Assembly (NCBI GenBank): GCA_903843125.1
Contig: CAIMOR010000407.1
Coordinates: forward strand, 31,153 to 95,152
From: an uncultured Rhodospirillales bacterium
GTDB lineage: Bacteria > Pseudomonadota > Alphaproteobacteria > Acetobacterales > Acetobacteraceae
DNA length: 64,000 bases
Direction of reading: 5' to 3'
Shown: positions 1 through 7,544 of the stretch, piece after piece
Layout of the letters: each line of letters opens with the position of its first letter
Position numbering within the stretch: position 1 is the stretch's first letter
Position numbers and translations under genes: made by a program
The notes under the pieces: model-generated
Databases searched by the model: none
Seen by the model: only the letters and a program-made list of their open reading frames with translations
Told to the model about the DNA's origin: nothing

Positions 1-116
1 TCCAGCGAGATGCGCAGGGGCACCGGGTCTGGCGCGGATGCCTGGGTCTGAACCTGGGCCTGAGCCTGGGTGGCACCTAGGGCGAGCGCCAGCAGCGCCG
101 CGAGCAGGGTGCGCAT
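1..116 (-). CDS. N-terminal fragment of an exported periplasmic protein (runs off the left edge)
   Basis: The minus strand opens with ATG at 116, which overlaps the TGA of the dioxygenase gene by one base (TGATG), so the two are translationally coupled. The visible residues form a signal peptide: MRT, then a Leu/Ala core, then an ATQAQAQ cleavage region and a mature start around PVPLRISL. A periplasmic ligand-binding protein, for example of the taurine/sulfonate SsuA type that often partners TauD-like enzymes, would fit. Only 38 residues are in the window, so the family cannot be assigned. Confidence 0.6.
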   Translation of the reverse strand, partial: MRTLLAALLALALGATQAQAQVQTQASAPDPVPLRISL

Positions 117-955
117 CAGGCTGCCATCAGCGCGGTGCGGCGCAATGTGCGGGGCTGGCTCTCGTCGAACGGCGTGCGGGCGTGCTGCAGTGTACGGTTG
201 TTCCACAGCACCAGGTCGTGCGGCTGCCAATGGTGGCGGTACAGCGCCTCGCTGGTCTCGATCCGCCGGCGCACCTCGGCCAGCAGCGGGGCGGCCGCGT
301 CCTCCGCCATGCCCACGATGCTGCGGGTCAGCTGCTTGCGGCCGATCCACAGCGCCTCGCGTCCGGTCTCCGGCTCCACCCAGATCAGCGGATGCTCGCT
401 GACCACCATGGTCTCCTCGGCGATGCTGACATTGTAGGCCGCTGCCGTCGCCGCGTCGTAATGGCGGCCGGTGCGGGCGCGCAGCGGCAGCAATTCGGCG
501 CGCAGGGACGGCGGCATTGCGGCGATGACCTGGGAGGTATCGCAGAACACCGTGTCGCCGCCCTCGGTCGGTACCTCGATGGCGTAGAGCATCAGTGCCG
601 CCAGTGGTTCGGGGTAGAACAACTGGTCCATGTGCAGGCGCAACTCGCCGCGGCCGAAGACGCCATCGGCCAGCACGTTGGAGACGTGGGAGCTGTAGCC
701 ATCCACCGGCTTCACCTTGTTGTGCTCGCGGATCTCGCTACGGCCGAAGATCTCCCCGAAGCGCTGCTGCGTCGCCGGGTCCATTGCCTGGCCACGCAGC
801 ACCAGCACCTGGTATCGGCGATAGGCGGCCAGCAGCGCCGCGGCGATACCAGGCGTTATCGGCGCCTGAATGTCGAAGCCGGTGATCTCGGCGCCGAAAT
901 GCGGGGTGAGCGGGCGGAAGCCAGGCAAGGTTTCGATGACCGAGATGACGCTCAT
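116..955 (-). CDS. TauD/TfdA-family Fe(II)/2-oxoglutarate dioxygenase
   Basis: This 279-residue protein has the TauD/TfdA fold. The iron-binding facial triad is visible as H108-x-D110 (LHMDQ) and a distal H258 (LQHART), with the 2-oxoglutarate-binding arginine in the C-terminal RTLRRTAL stretch. Members hydroxylate or cleave small acids such as taurine, alkyl sulfates or phenoxyacetates using O2 and 2-oxoglutarate; the substrate cannot be read from the sequence. An AGGAGG ribosome site lies 7 nt before the ATG. It is the last complete gene of a minus-strand catabolic set, after a 119-nt gap from the Bug protein, and couples into an exported protein. The family is secure, the substrate unknown. 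Confidence 0.9.
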   Translation of the reverse strand: MSVISVIETLPGFRPLTPHFGAEITGFDIQAPITPGIAAALLAAYRRYQVLVLRGQAMDPATQQRFGEIFGRSEIREHNKVKPVDGYSSHVSNVLADGVFGRGELRLHMDQLFYPEPLAALMLYAIEVPTEGGDTVFCDTSQVIAAMPPSLRAELLPLRARTGRHYDAATAAAYNVSIAEETMVVSEHPLIWVEPETGREALWIGRKQLTRSIVGMAEDAAAPLLAEVRRRIETSEALYRHHWQPHDLVLWNNRTLQHARTPFDESQPRTLRRTALMAA

Positions 956-1074
956 GGCAAGGCCTCCTGTCGCCGCAAGTCCGGATCATCAACCGGAATG
1001 CGCGGCGACGGCAACCGCCATGGCTCCAGGCTCGGCGCCGCCGATACCGCGACCCGCGCCGAGCGTGGCTGCGC

Positions 1075-2091
1075 TCAGTCCTCGGCGACGAAGCCGGTGG
1101 CGCGCACCACGTCGGCGTAGCGGGCGAAGTCCCGGCGGTAGCCGGCGTCGAATGCGGCCATGGTGGTCGGCTCCGGCTCGGCGCCCAGGCGGGCGAAAGC
1201 GGCCGCACCTGCGGCCGAGCGCAGCAGGTCCGAGACCAGCGCGTGCACTCGCTCGAGCAGCGGCGCCGGGGTGCCGGCCGGCGCCAGCACGCCCGACCAG
1301 TCCTGGAACACCACCGTGGGGTAACCGGCCTCCGCCAGGGTCGGCACGTCCGGCGTGAAGCGGCTGCGTTGCGCGCCGGTGGTGGCCAGGATGCGCAGGC
1401 CCCTGCCTTGCTGCGGCAGCACCTCCGGCAGCGGGTTCACCCCCGCCGCCAGGTGGCCGCCGACCAGGTCGGTCACTACCGGGGCGCCGCCACGATAGGG
1501 CACCAGGGTCAACTCGATGCCGGCGGCGCGGGCGAACATGGCGCCGGCGAAATGCTGGCTGGAGCCGGATGGCGCGCCGAACTGGGCCTTCTCGGGGTTG
1601 GCGCGGCACCAGGCGATGAAATCGGCGATGGTGCGCACGCCGTCCGGCACCGCCGGGCCGACGCTCAGCGCGTGCACGCCGCGGGTGGTCTGCACTACCG
1701 GCGTGAAATCGCGCAGCGCGTCGTAGCCCAGGCGGCGGTAGATGTGCGGGAAGATCATCAGCGGAAAGGCCGGCGTGTAGAGCAGCACGCTGCCATCTGC
1801 CGGGGCCTGCTTGACATGCTCGGTGCCCAGGCGCCCGCCGGCGCCGGTGCGGTTGTCGACGATGGCGTTGGCGGCGTAGCTGCCCTTCAGCGCCGCCGCC
1901 ACCAGCCGCGCCGCGCCATCCGTCGCGCCGCCGGCGGGGAAGGCGACCACGACCGTGACCTGCCGGAGCGCTTCCTCGGCGCGGGCCAGCGTCGGTAATG
2001 TCTCGGCGCGGGCCAGCGCCGGCAATGTCTCGGCGCGGGCCAGCGCCGGTAAGGCCAGGGTGGCACCCAACAGCAAGCGGCGGTGCGGCAT
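1075..2091 (-). CDS. Bug-family (TctC-like) periplasmic substrate-binding protein
   Basis: This 338-residue protein has an RR-containing signal peptide (MPHRRLLLG) and the hallmarks of Bug solute receptors: VTVVVAFPAGGATD at the mature start, NRTGAGGRLG, an APSGSSQHFAG segment and VPYRGGAPVVTDLVGG. Bug proteins capture carboxylates or aromatic acids in the periplasm for tripartite tricarboxylate transporters. No TctA or TctB membrane gene is nearby, so this is one of the orphan receptors common in Acetobacteraceae and Burkholderiales. The end of the signal peptide is expanded by an in-frame 27-bp repeat that triplicates an ARAE cleavage-like motif. It follows the dehydrogenase gene after 3 nt, so they are co-transcribed. 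Confidence 0.93.
   Translation of the reverse strand: MPHRRLLLGATLALPALARAETLPALARAETLPTLARAEEALRQVTVVVAFPAGGATDGAARLVAAALKGSYAANAIVDNRTGAGGRLGTEHVKQAPADGSVLLYTPAFPLMIFPHIYRRLGYDALRDFTPVVQTTRGVHALSVGPAVPDGVRTIADFIAWCRANPEKAQFGAPSGSSQHFAGAMFARAAGIELTLVPYRGGAPVVTDLVGGHLAAGVNPLPEVLPQQGRGLRILATTGAQRSRFTPDVPTLAEAGYPTVVFQDWSGVLAPAGTPAPLLERVHALVSDLLRSAAGAAAFARLGAEPEPTTMAAFDAGYRRDFARYADVVRATGFVAED
1975..2055. repeat. 27-bp direct repeat, three copies, inside the Bug signal peptide
   Basis: Copies lie at 1975-2001, 2002-2028 and 2029-2055. The first two differ at two positions; the third matches over about the first 24 bases. The length is a multiple of three. On the minus strand each unit encodes a nine-residue block of the type LPALARAET, giving three successive Ala-x-Ala-like signal-peptidase sites. 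This looks like slippage or unequal-crossover expansion that kept the reading frame. Confidence 0.9.
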
Positions 2092-2094
2092 GGC

Positions 2095-3060
2095 TCAGCC
2101 TTCCACCAGGTTATGCAGCGGCTCGCCGGCCAGCAGGCGCCGCAGGTTGCCGGCGGCGCCCTCGGCGATGCGCGCCATGCTGCGCCCGCTGCCGCTGGCG
2201 GCGAAATGCGGTGCGATGATCAGGTTCGGTGCGAACCAGAGCGGATCGCCGTCCGGCAGCGGCTCCGGGTCGGTCACATCCAGTCCGGCGCCACCGAGCT
2301 GGCCGGATTGCAGCGCGGCGATCAGCGCCGCCTGGTCCACCAGCCCGCCGCGGCCGACATTGACCAGCAGCGCGCCGCGCTTGCAGGCGGCAAAGGCGTC
2401 GCTGTTGAACAGGTGCTGCGTCGCCGGCGCCAGGTTGATCGCCACAACGATCGCGTCGGTGCGCGCCAGCACGCCGTGCAGCGCCGGCAGCGGATGCACC
2501 GCGTCCACAGCCTGCTCCGGCCTGGCGGTGCGGGTCACCGCCTCCACCCGCATGCCGAAGGCCCGGGCCCGCGGTGCCAGTTCGCGGGCGATGTGTCCCA
2601 TGCCGATGATGGCCAGGGTGGCGCCTTCCAGCGAGGTGGCGCGTGTGGTGAAGCCGCGGTCCCAATGCGCCTTGGCCTGCTGCGCGAGCACGGCGGGAAC
2701 CTGCCGGCCGAGTGCCAGCAGCAGCGCCATGGCATGTTCCGCCACCGCCGGGGCGACGGCGCCGGCAGCCCAGCTGACCGGGATGCGCCGCGGCATGCCC
2801 GCGGCTTCGAAGCCCTCTCGCCCGGCGGTGAGGATGTGCAGCCAACGCAGCCTGCTTTCCGGCGCCTCGATGGCGGCAACAATCTGGCGCGCCAGCGGCG
2901 GCGGCGCGTCGTAGGTGACCAGCGCCTCGGCGCCCGGCAGGGCGGCCAGCAGCTCCGGCAACGTGTCCACCACCGTCAGCGTCGCGCCCGGCACCGCCTG
3001 CAGCGCCGCCGTCACCTGCGGGCGGGCCAGGCCGAGCCGTGCCCAATAGACCACCTGCAT
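2095..3060 (-). CDS. D-2-hydroxyacid dehydrogenase family, NAD(P)-dependent
   Basis: This 321-residue protein has the D-isomer-specific 2-hydroxyacid dehydrogenase fold. The nucleotide-binding turn is IIGMGHIA (G153-M-G155). The catalytic Arg-Glu-His set is visible as R237 in NVGRGGLVD, E266 in DPEPLPDGD and H285 in APHFAAS. Such enzymes interconvert 2-keto acids and D-2-hydroxy acids in the cytoplasm. It starts on the last base of the enolase-superfamily gene and is followed after 3 nt by the Bug gene. This suggests a route that takes up a hydroxy- or sugar acid, dehydrates it (MR/MLE enzyme) and reduces or oxidises the product. The exact substrate is unknown. Confidence 0.9.
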   Translation of the reverse strand: MQVVYWARLGLARPQVTAALQAVPGATLTVVDTLPELLAALPGAEALVTYDAPPPLARQIVAAIEAPESRLRWLHILTAGREGFEAAGMPRRIPVSWAAGAVAPAVAEHAMALLLALGRQVPAVLAQQAKAHWDRGFTTRATSLEGATLAIIGMGHIARELAPRARAFGMRVEAVTRTARPEQAVDAVHPLPALHGVLARTDAIVVAINLAPATQHLFNSDAFAACKRGALLVNVGRGGLVDQAALIAALQSGQLGGAGLDVTDPEPLPDGDPLWFAPNLIIAPHFAASGSGRSMARIAEGAAGNLRRLLAGEPLHNLVEG

Positions 3061-4250
3061 CAGCGCTTCACCTTCGGCGGATGCGCGCGCACCGCGGCTT
3101 CGTTGATCTCGGCGCCCCAGCCGGGCGCGGTGGGCACCAGCATCCGACCCTGCTCGATCCGCGGCGGCACCGTCACCAGCTCATCCTTCCAGGGTACGTC
3201 GTCCACCTCGATCTCCATGATGCGGAAGTTGGGTACCGCGGCGCAGAACTGCGCGCTCATCAGGCTGGCCAGGTGGCTGTAGAAGTTGTGCGGCGCGACG
3301 TTCACCTCGAAGGCATCGGCCAGCGTGGCGATGCGCACCGACTCCAGCAGCCCGTTCCAGGGCACGTCGATGACCGCGACATCGACAGCCTGCTGCTCGA
3401 AGTAGGGCCGGTACGCCTTCAGCCCGTGGATCGATTCCAGCGAGGCGATCGGCGTGGCGCTGGAGCGCCGGATATCGGCCAGCGCCTCGGGGTCGTGGAG
3501 GTCGATCTCCAGCCATTCCAGCTGGAATGGCTCGGCCAGCTTGGCGATGCGGCGGAAACCTTCCGGCCGCTGGTTGAAGTTGAGGTCGAACATCAGCCCC
3601 ATGCGTGGGCCGAGGCCATCGCGCACCGTGCCCAGCGTATCCTCGATGGCGCCGAGGAATTTGTGGGTGAGGTTGCGCTCCAGCAGGTCCGGCGCCATGC
3701 GGAAGCCGGGGTCGAACATGCGCAGCTTCGCCTCGTCGAAGTAGAACGGGTTCGTCTTCACCGCGGCGAAGCCGCGCGCCTTGGCTTCCGCTGCCAGCGC
3801 CTTGAGGTCGTCGCCGCGGCGGATCGGGGTGAAGCCCCAGCCTTCGAACATCTCGCCGAAGCGGATGCGGAAGCTGCCGAAATGCGACCAGTACAGTGGT
3901 AGGCTTTCCCGGTACGGCCCGCCGAACAGCGCCGCCACCGGTACGCCCAGCGCCTTGGCCTTGATGTCGAGGCAGGCATTCTCGATGGCCGCGATGGCCT
4001 GGTTGTTCAGGCCACCCGCCGCCAGCCGGGTGATGGCCTGCAGCGAGGCGCTGATGCGCCCCACCGGGCGGGGGTCCATCCCGATGACGATGGGGGTAAA
4101 TCGGCGCAGCAGGTCGGAGACGCCGCCAACACCGAAGCCTTCGGCGTATTCGGCCCAGCCGGTGATGCCTTCGTCGGTGCTGATCTTCAGGAAGTTGAAG
4201 GTTCGCCAGCCTCCATCGGCGTGCAGGTCCTCAAGTCCGGTGATGCGCAT
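3060..4250 (-). CDS. Mandelate racemase/muconate-lactonizing (enolase-superfamily) enzyme
   Basis: This 396-residue protein has an N-terminal capping domain with a GITGWAEYAEGFG loop and a C-terminal barrel. A Lys-bearing second strand (AVKTNPFYFD), an acidic metal-ligand strand (MFDLNFN), a third acidic strand (ASLESIHG) and a late His (VAPHNFYSH) are visible. Family members abstract a proton alpha to a carboxylate under Mg2+, giving dehydration, racemisation or cycloisomerisation, often of sugar acids. AGAGG lies 7 nt before the ATG. It overlaps the downstream dehydrogenase by one base and probably acts in the same pathway. The subfamily (for example galactonate-dehydratase type) cannot be fixed by eye. 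Confidence 0.9.
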   Translation of the reverse strand: MRITGLEDLHADGGWRTFNFLKISTDEGITGWAEYAEGFGVGGVSDLLRRFTPIVIGMDPRPVGRISASLQAITRLAAGGLNNQAIAAIENACLDIKAKALGVPVAALFGGPYRESLPLYWSHFGSFRIRFGEMFEGWGFTPIRRGDDLKALAAEAKARGFAAVKTNPFYFDEAKLRMFDPGFRMAPDLLERNLTHKFLGAIEDTLGTVRDGLGPRMGLMFDLNFNQRPEGFRRIAKLAEPFQLEWLEIDLHDPEALADIRRSSATPIASLESIHGLKAYRPYFEQQAVDVAVIDVPWNGLLESVRIATLADAFEVNVAPHNFYSHLASLMSAQFCAAVPNFRIMEIEVDDVPWKDELVTVPPRIEQGRMLVPTAPGWGAEINEAAVRAHPPKVKR

Positions 4251-4382
4251 GGACGTACCTCTTTGCCGTGACGCTAGGCGTGGTGCCGCACCCTGACAAG
4301 GCGGCCGGCGGCGCCCAGGGCGGCTGCGGCGAGCCCCGGCCGCTTCGGCCCTGTCGCAGGGGCGGTGCCATTGCTGCGGCGG

Positions 4383-5459
4383 TCAGGTCACCGCCAGCGC
4401 CATCACCGCACTGCAGCCCGGCGGCAGCGGCACGTCCTGCCAGGTGGCGCCCTCGTCCTGGGTGCCGAAGACCTGGCCCTTGCGCGCGGCGGCGTAGACC
4501 ACGCGGCGGTCGCTCGGGCTGGGTACCGCCGCCATCATGGTGCTTTCGGCCAGGGTCGGCCCATCGAACCGCGCCCAATTGCGGCCGAGATCCGTGCTGC
4601 GCCAGACCTGCCCGGTAGCGCCGATCGCGCTGGTCGACATGGTGGCGTACAGCGTGTTGGCGTCGTGCGGGGAGACCCGGACGTCGCGGCCATAGAAGAT
4701 CGGCGTGCGGCGACGCATCTCCAGGTCCTGCCAGTGGGCGCCATGGTCGTCGCTGCGGAACAGCCCCATGCGCAGCGCCAGCACCGGCACATCCGGCTCC
4801 GCCGGGCTGATGGCGAGGGCGTGGACGTCCAGCATGCCTTCCGCGGTATGGGTGGTGATGATGGCGCTCTTCAAGTGGTCCTGCTCGGCGAGCGCAATCA
4901 GGTGGTCGCTGCAATCGGTCCAGCTCTCACCGGCGTCGGTGCTGCGGATGACGCCGCGGACCTCGAGGGCGGCGTACATCTCCTCCGGCCGTGCCGGGTT
5001 GAAGGCGAAGCGCATGACGCGGTTGCGGAAGCCGCGCATGTCGGCGACTTCCGGCAACTCGGCGCCGCGGGCGCGATGGAAGCTACTGCCGGCATCCTCG
5101 GAGATGAACACGCCGAGCGGCGAGGTGCCGACGTAGAGCTTGCGCGGGTTATGCGGGTGTACCGCGATGGCCCAGACCTGCAGATCCGTGTGCGGGAAGT
5201 TGAGCCTTGCCCAGCTGTTGCCGCTGTCGGTCGAGACGTAGGGGCCTTCCTGCGTGCCGGCGTAGATGCGCGTGCTGTCGTGCGGGTCCACCGTCAGGCA
5301 GGGCACGTGGCAGTCGGCCGGCAGGCCGCGCGAGAGCTGCTCCCATTCGGTGCCGCCGACCGCCAGGCGGAACACGCCGCCGAGGGTGCCGGGCGGCGAG
5401 GCCAGGTTGGCGCCGCCGGGCCAGCGGACCACGCCGGCGAAGACCTGTGCTTGGCTCAT
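4383..5459 (-). CDS. Asp-box (BNR/VPS10-like) beta-propeller protein
   Basis: This 358-residue protein carries at least six Asp-box motifs (S/T-x-D-x-G-x-x-W/F): STDSGNSW, SEDAGSSF, STDAGESW, SDDHGAHW, STDLGRNW and TQDEGATW, spaced 40-60 residues apart as in a six- or seven-bladed propeller. Asp-boxes occur in sialidases, sortilin-type receptors and photosystem assembly factors. The Arg triad of a true sialidase is not evident, and no signal peptide is seen, so a cytoplasmic role is expected. A GGAAGGAA ribosome site precedes the ATG. It is the first gene of the minus-strand catabolic set, 132 nt before the MR/MLE enzyme. A lactonase or scaffold role would be speculation. Confidence 0.85.
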   Translation of the reverse strand: MSQAQVFAGVVRWPGGANLASPPGTLGGVFRLAVGGTEWEQLSRGLPADCHVPCLTVDPHDSTRIYAGTQEGPYVSTDSGNSWARLNFPHTDLQVWAIAVHPHNPRKLYVGTSPLGVFISEDAGSSFHRARGAELPEVADMRGFRNRVMRFAFNPARPEEMYAALEVRGVIRSTDAGESWTDCSDHLIALAEQDHLKSAIITTHTAEGMLDVHALAISPAEPDVPVLALRMGLFRSDDHGAHWQDLEMRRRTPIFYGRDVRVSPHDANTLYATMSTSAIGATGQVWRSTDLGRNWARFDGPTLAESTMMAAVPSPSDRRVVYAAARKGQVFGTQDEGATWQDVPLPPGCSAVMALAVT

Positions 5460-5582
5460 GGCCGTTTCCTTCCTGCTGCTTTGCTGGAACCCTAGGCCCG
5501 GGCGGGCAACGGCGACAAGCCGAGTAGGCGCCGTCGCCCCGGCCGCCTAAGCTCGCCTGACAAACAACCGGAGCGAACGCCC

Positions 5583-6446
5583 ATGACGGCCCCCGAACGA
5601 CTGCGCGCCCTGCTGCGCGAACCCGGCCTCGTCGCCATGCCCGCGGTATGGGACGGCATCAGCGCCAAGATGACCGCCGCCGCCGGCTTCAGGACAGCCT
5701 TCCTGAGCGGCTCCTGCTGCGCGGCCAGCCGCCTCGGCGGGGCGGACCTGGATCTGATCTCCTTCGGCGAGATGTTCGACAGCTTCACCATGGTGCACCG
5801 CGCCGCGCCGGACCTGCTCATCCTCGCCGACGGCGACCATGGCTACGGCAACGCGATGAACGTGCAGCGCACGGTGCGCGCCTACGGGCAGGCCGGCGCG
5901 GCGGCGATCCTGATCGAGGACAAGATCACCCCGCGGGCGCTGACCGCCGCCGGCAAGCCCTGCCTGCCGCGGGAGGAGGCGCGCATGAAGATCCGCGCCG
6001 CCGTGGAAGCAGCCAAGGACAGCGGCATCCTGGTGCTGGCGCGGACCGATTGCCGGCCAACCCAGGGCATCGACGAGGCGGTCGCCCGGATCGAGATGTA
6101 TGTCGAGGAAGGTGCCGATATCCTGTTCCTGGACAGCCCGGCCGATGACGCCGAAATCCAGCGGGGCGTGGCGGCGGCGCAAGGGCGGCCCTCCTTCGCT
6201 GTGCTCTCCCCGGGCGGGGCGCGGGCTACGCCGAGCCAGGCCGAGGCGCTGCGGCTCGGCTTCAAGATCGGCACCTTCCCGACCGGCATGCTCTCGCCGG
6301 CGATGGCTGGCATCAAGGCCGGGCTCGCGGCGATTGCGGCCGGGGAGAGCGAGGCGGCCGGAGCGCTGCCCGCCGCCGAGTTCCGCGATACGCTAGGCTA
6401 TGGCGCCTACGACGCGGCGGCGAAGCGGTTCATCATCCCGGGCTAG
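5583..6446 (+). CDS. Isocitrate lyase/PEP mutase family enzyme
   Basis: This 287-residue barrel protein belongs to the PEP mutase/isocitrate lyase superfamily. It has the early AVWDGISAKMTAAAGF segment, the metal-binding ADGDHGYGN loop (usually ADxDxGYG) and an acidic EDK followed by a proline-arginine pair. Members include oxaloacetate decarboxylase, 2-methylisocitrate lyase and carboxyPEP phosphonomutase. The Cys of the KKCGH loop of true lyases is absent, which favours a 2-keto-acid decarboxylase or C-C lyase of the oxaloacetate-decarboxylase type. It is divergent from the propeller gene (123-nt gap) and may share its regulation. GGAG lies 9 nt before the ATG. Confidence 0.88.
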   Translation: MTAPERLRALLREPGLVAMPAVWDGISAKMTAAAGFRTAFLSGSCCAASRLGGADLDLISFGEMFDSFTMVHRAAPDLLILADGDHGYGNAMNVQRTVRAYGQAGAAAILIEDKITPRALTAAGKPCLPREEARMKIRAAVEAAKDSGILVLARTDCRPTQGIDEAVARIEMYVEEGADILFLDSPADDAEIQRGVAAAQGRPSFAVLSPGGARATPSQAEALRLGFKIGTFPTGMLSPAMAGIKAGLAAIAAGESEAAGALPAAEFRDTLGYGAYDAAAKRFIIPG

Positions 6447-6467
6447 TACCCGGCCACTTGGGGCGCC

Positions 6468-6866
6468 TCAGTCGCTCACCAGGCGGCGAAGGGCGGCCTC
6501 GGCGCCGCCTTCCGGCTCAGGGGGGCAGAGGTCGGGCGGCCACCGGGCCGGATCGGTCGGCGGCGGCCAGGCGTCGCGCTGGCGCCAATAGGCCTCGCGC
6601 CGTGCCGCCATGGCCCTGGCCGGCGCCCAGAACCAGTCGGGCTGCTGCGCTGACATGGCGGCGACCATCAGCCGCGCCGTCGTGGCGGCCTGCGCCCGCG
6701 GTGCGCCGGCGGCCAGCAGCGCCTGTACCGCGCGCAGCAGGGCCGTGGCGTCGCGGTGGCCCTCGCCCATCGCCTGCCGATAGGCCGTTGCGCTGGCGAC
6801 CAGCCAGGCGCGCGGCCATTGCGCCAATGGCTGATTGTGCGGCTGGAGCGTGCTGTTGCCTGGCAC
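6468..6866 (-). CDS. Hypothetical protein, Ala/Trp/Pro-rich, 132 residues
   Basis: I do not recognise this family. A GTG at 6866 is preferred because GGAGGG lies 6 nt upstream; an ATG further upstream at 6929 has no such site. The middle is predicted helical with hydrophobic spacing (AWLVASATAYRQAMGEGHRD and RAVQALLAAG), followed by a tryptophan-rich segment around PDWFWAP and a proline-rich acidic tail. The helical, Ala-rich body would suit a phasin-like or regulatory helical-bundle protein, but that is a guess. It is convergent with the PEP-mutase-family gene (21-nt gap). Confidence 0.6.
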   Translation of the reverse strand: MPGNSTLQPHNQPLAQWPRAWLVASATAYRQAMGEGHRDATALLRAVQALLAAGAPRAQAATTARLMVAAMSAQQPDWFWAPARAMAARREAYWRQRDAWPPPTDPARWPPDLCPPEPEGGAEAALRRLVSD

Positions 6867-6950
6867 CGATGACCCTCCGTGAGGCGCTTCCGCCGCGGCC
6901 CGCCGGCTGCAACGCCCCCGGACCGTCACCGTCCAGGGACAACCCGCAGG

Positions 6951-7124
6951 ATGGCCGATTTTGTGCGCGCCGGCATGCAGGTTTACCAGACCGAGTTCTT
7001 GGCGCTCAACACCTCAGGCTTGGCCGGCAAGGCGACCGTGCTGCCGGACAGCACGACGCAGACGGTAACGGCGCTGATTGAGGCGGGCCGAGCGGCGGTT
7101 CGGCCACTGGGGCGCAGCGGACGG
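6951..7124 (+). other. Possible gene remnant or orphan short open frame
   Basis: Between two minus-strand genes the plus frame from ATG 6951 encodes about 58 residues of ordinary composition (MADFVRAGMQVY, then FLALNTSGLAGKATVLPDST) before running into the antisense of the thioesterase gene. Its composition is less skewed than typical shadow frames here. There is no clear ribosome site and no recognisable family. It could be a decayed gene fragment or coincidence. Confidence 0.2.
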
Positions 7125-7544
7125 CTATTCCCCACGCAGCTTGGCGCGGACGTCCTCCGGCACCGGCACGGCGCGCAGGGTGCCGCTGGCGTCGGCGTGG
7201 CCCCAGATGCGCACCTGCTCGCCGGTGGCGACGCTGGCGCCGGACTTCAGGAAGCTGTGCCTGACCACGAACGACTTGCCGGCACCGAATTCGGCCGGAT
7301 GGATGCGGTGCTCAAGCACGTCACCGTACATCGCCGGCAGCCGGAAGCTGCAGGCGATATTGACCAGCGGCGAGCCACGGAAACTCGCGTCAGCCTCGAC
7401 CAGCGCGGCGAAGTCCAGCCCGCGCGCGCGGCACATCTCGTGGAAGCCCTCGTCCATCCAGCGCACATAGTGCGAATGAAAGACGATGCGCGCGGGGTCG
7501 CAGTCGTTCCAGTGCACCGGCACGCTGCGGCCGTAGTCGGACAT
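7125..7544 (-). CDS. Acyl-CoA thioesterase, 4-hydroxybenzoyl-CoA thioesterase (hot-dog) family
   Basis: This 139-residue protein matches single hot-dog-domain thioesterases of the YbgC/4-HBT type. The active-site motif near the N-terminus, VHWNDCDPARIVFHSHYVRW, has the characteristic Asp-x-x-(P/D) followed by Y and W. These enzymes hydrolyse aromatic or short acyl-CoA esters. The ATG overlaps the end of the thiolase gene by one base, with GAGG 7 nt upstream. As the last gene of the aromatic-acid CoA operon it probably releases CoA from the shortened product (for example a hydroxybenzoyl-CoA) or clears dead-end thioesters. The family is secure, the substrate inferred from context. Confidence 0.9.
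   Translation of the reverse strand: MSDYGRSVPVHWNDCDPARIVFHSHYVRWMDEGFHEMCRARGLDFAALVEADASFRGSPLVNIACSFRLPAMYGDVLEHRIHPAEFGAGKSFVVRHSFLKSGASVATGEQVRIWGHADASGTLRAVPVPEDVRAKLRGE

Noticed and set aside
4383-5459. True sialidase
   Set aside because: Asp-boxes are present, but the arginine triad and FRIP-type motif are not evident and there is no signal peptide.
6438-6453. Terminator after the PEP-mutase-family gene
   Set aside because: CCGGG-CTAGTA-CCCGG is only a 5-bp stem overlapping the stop codon, without a T-tract; too weak to list.
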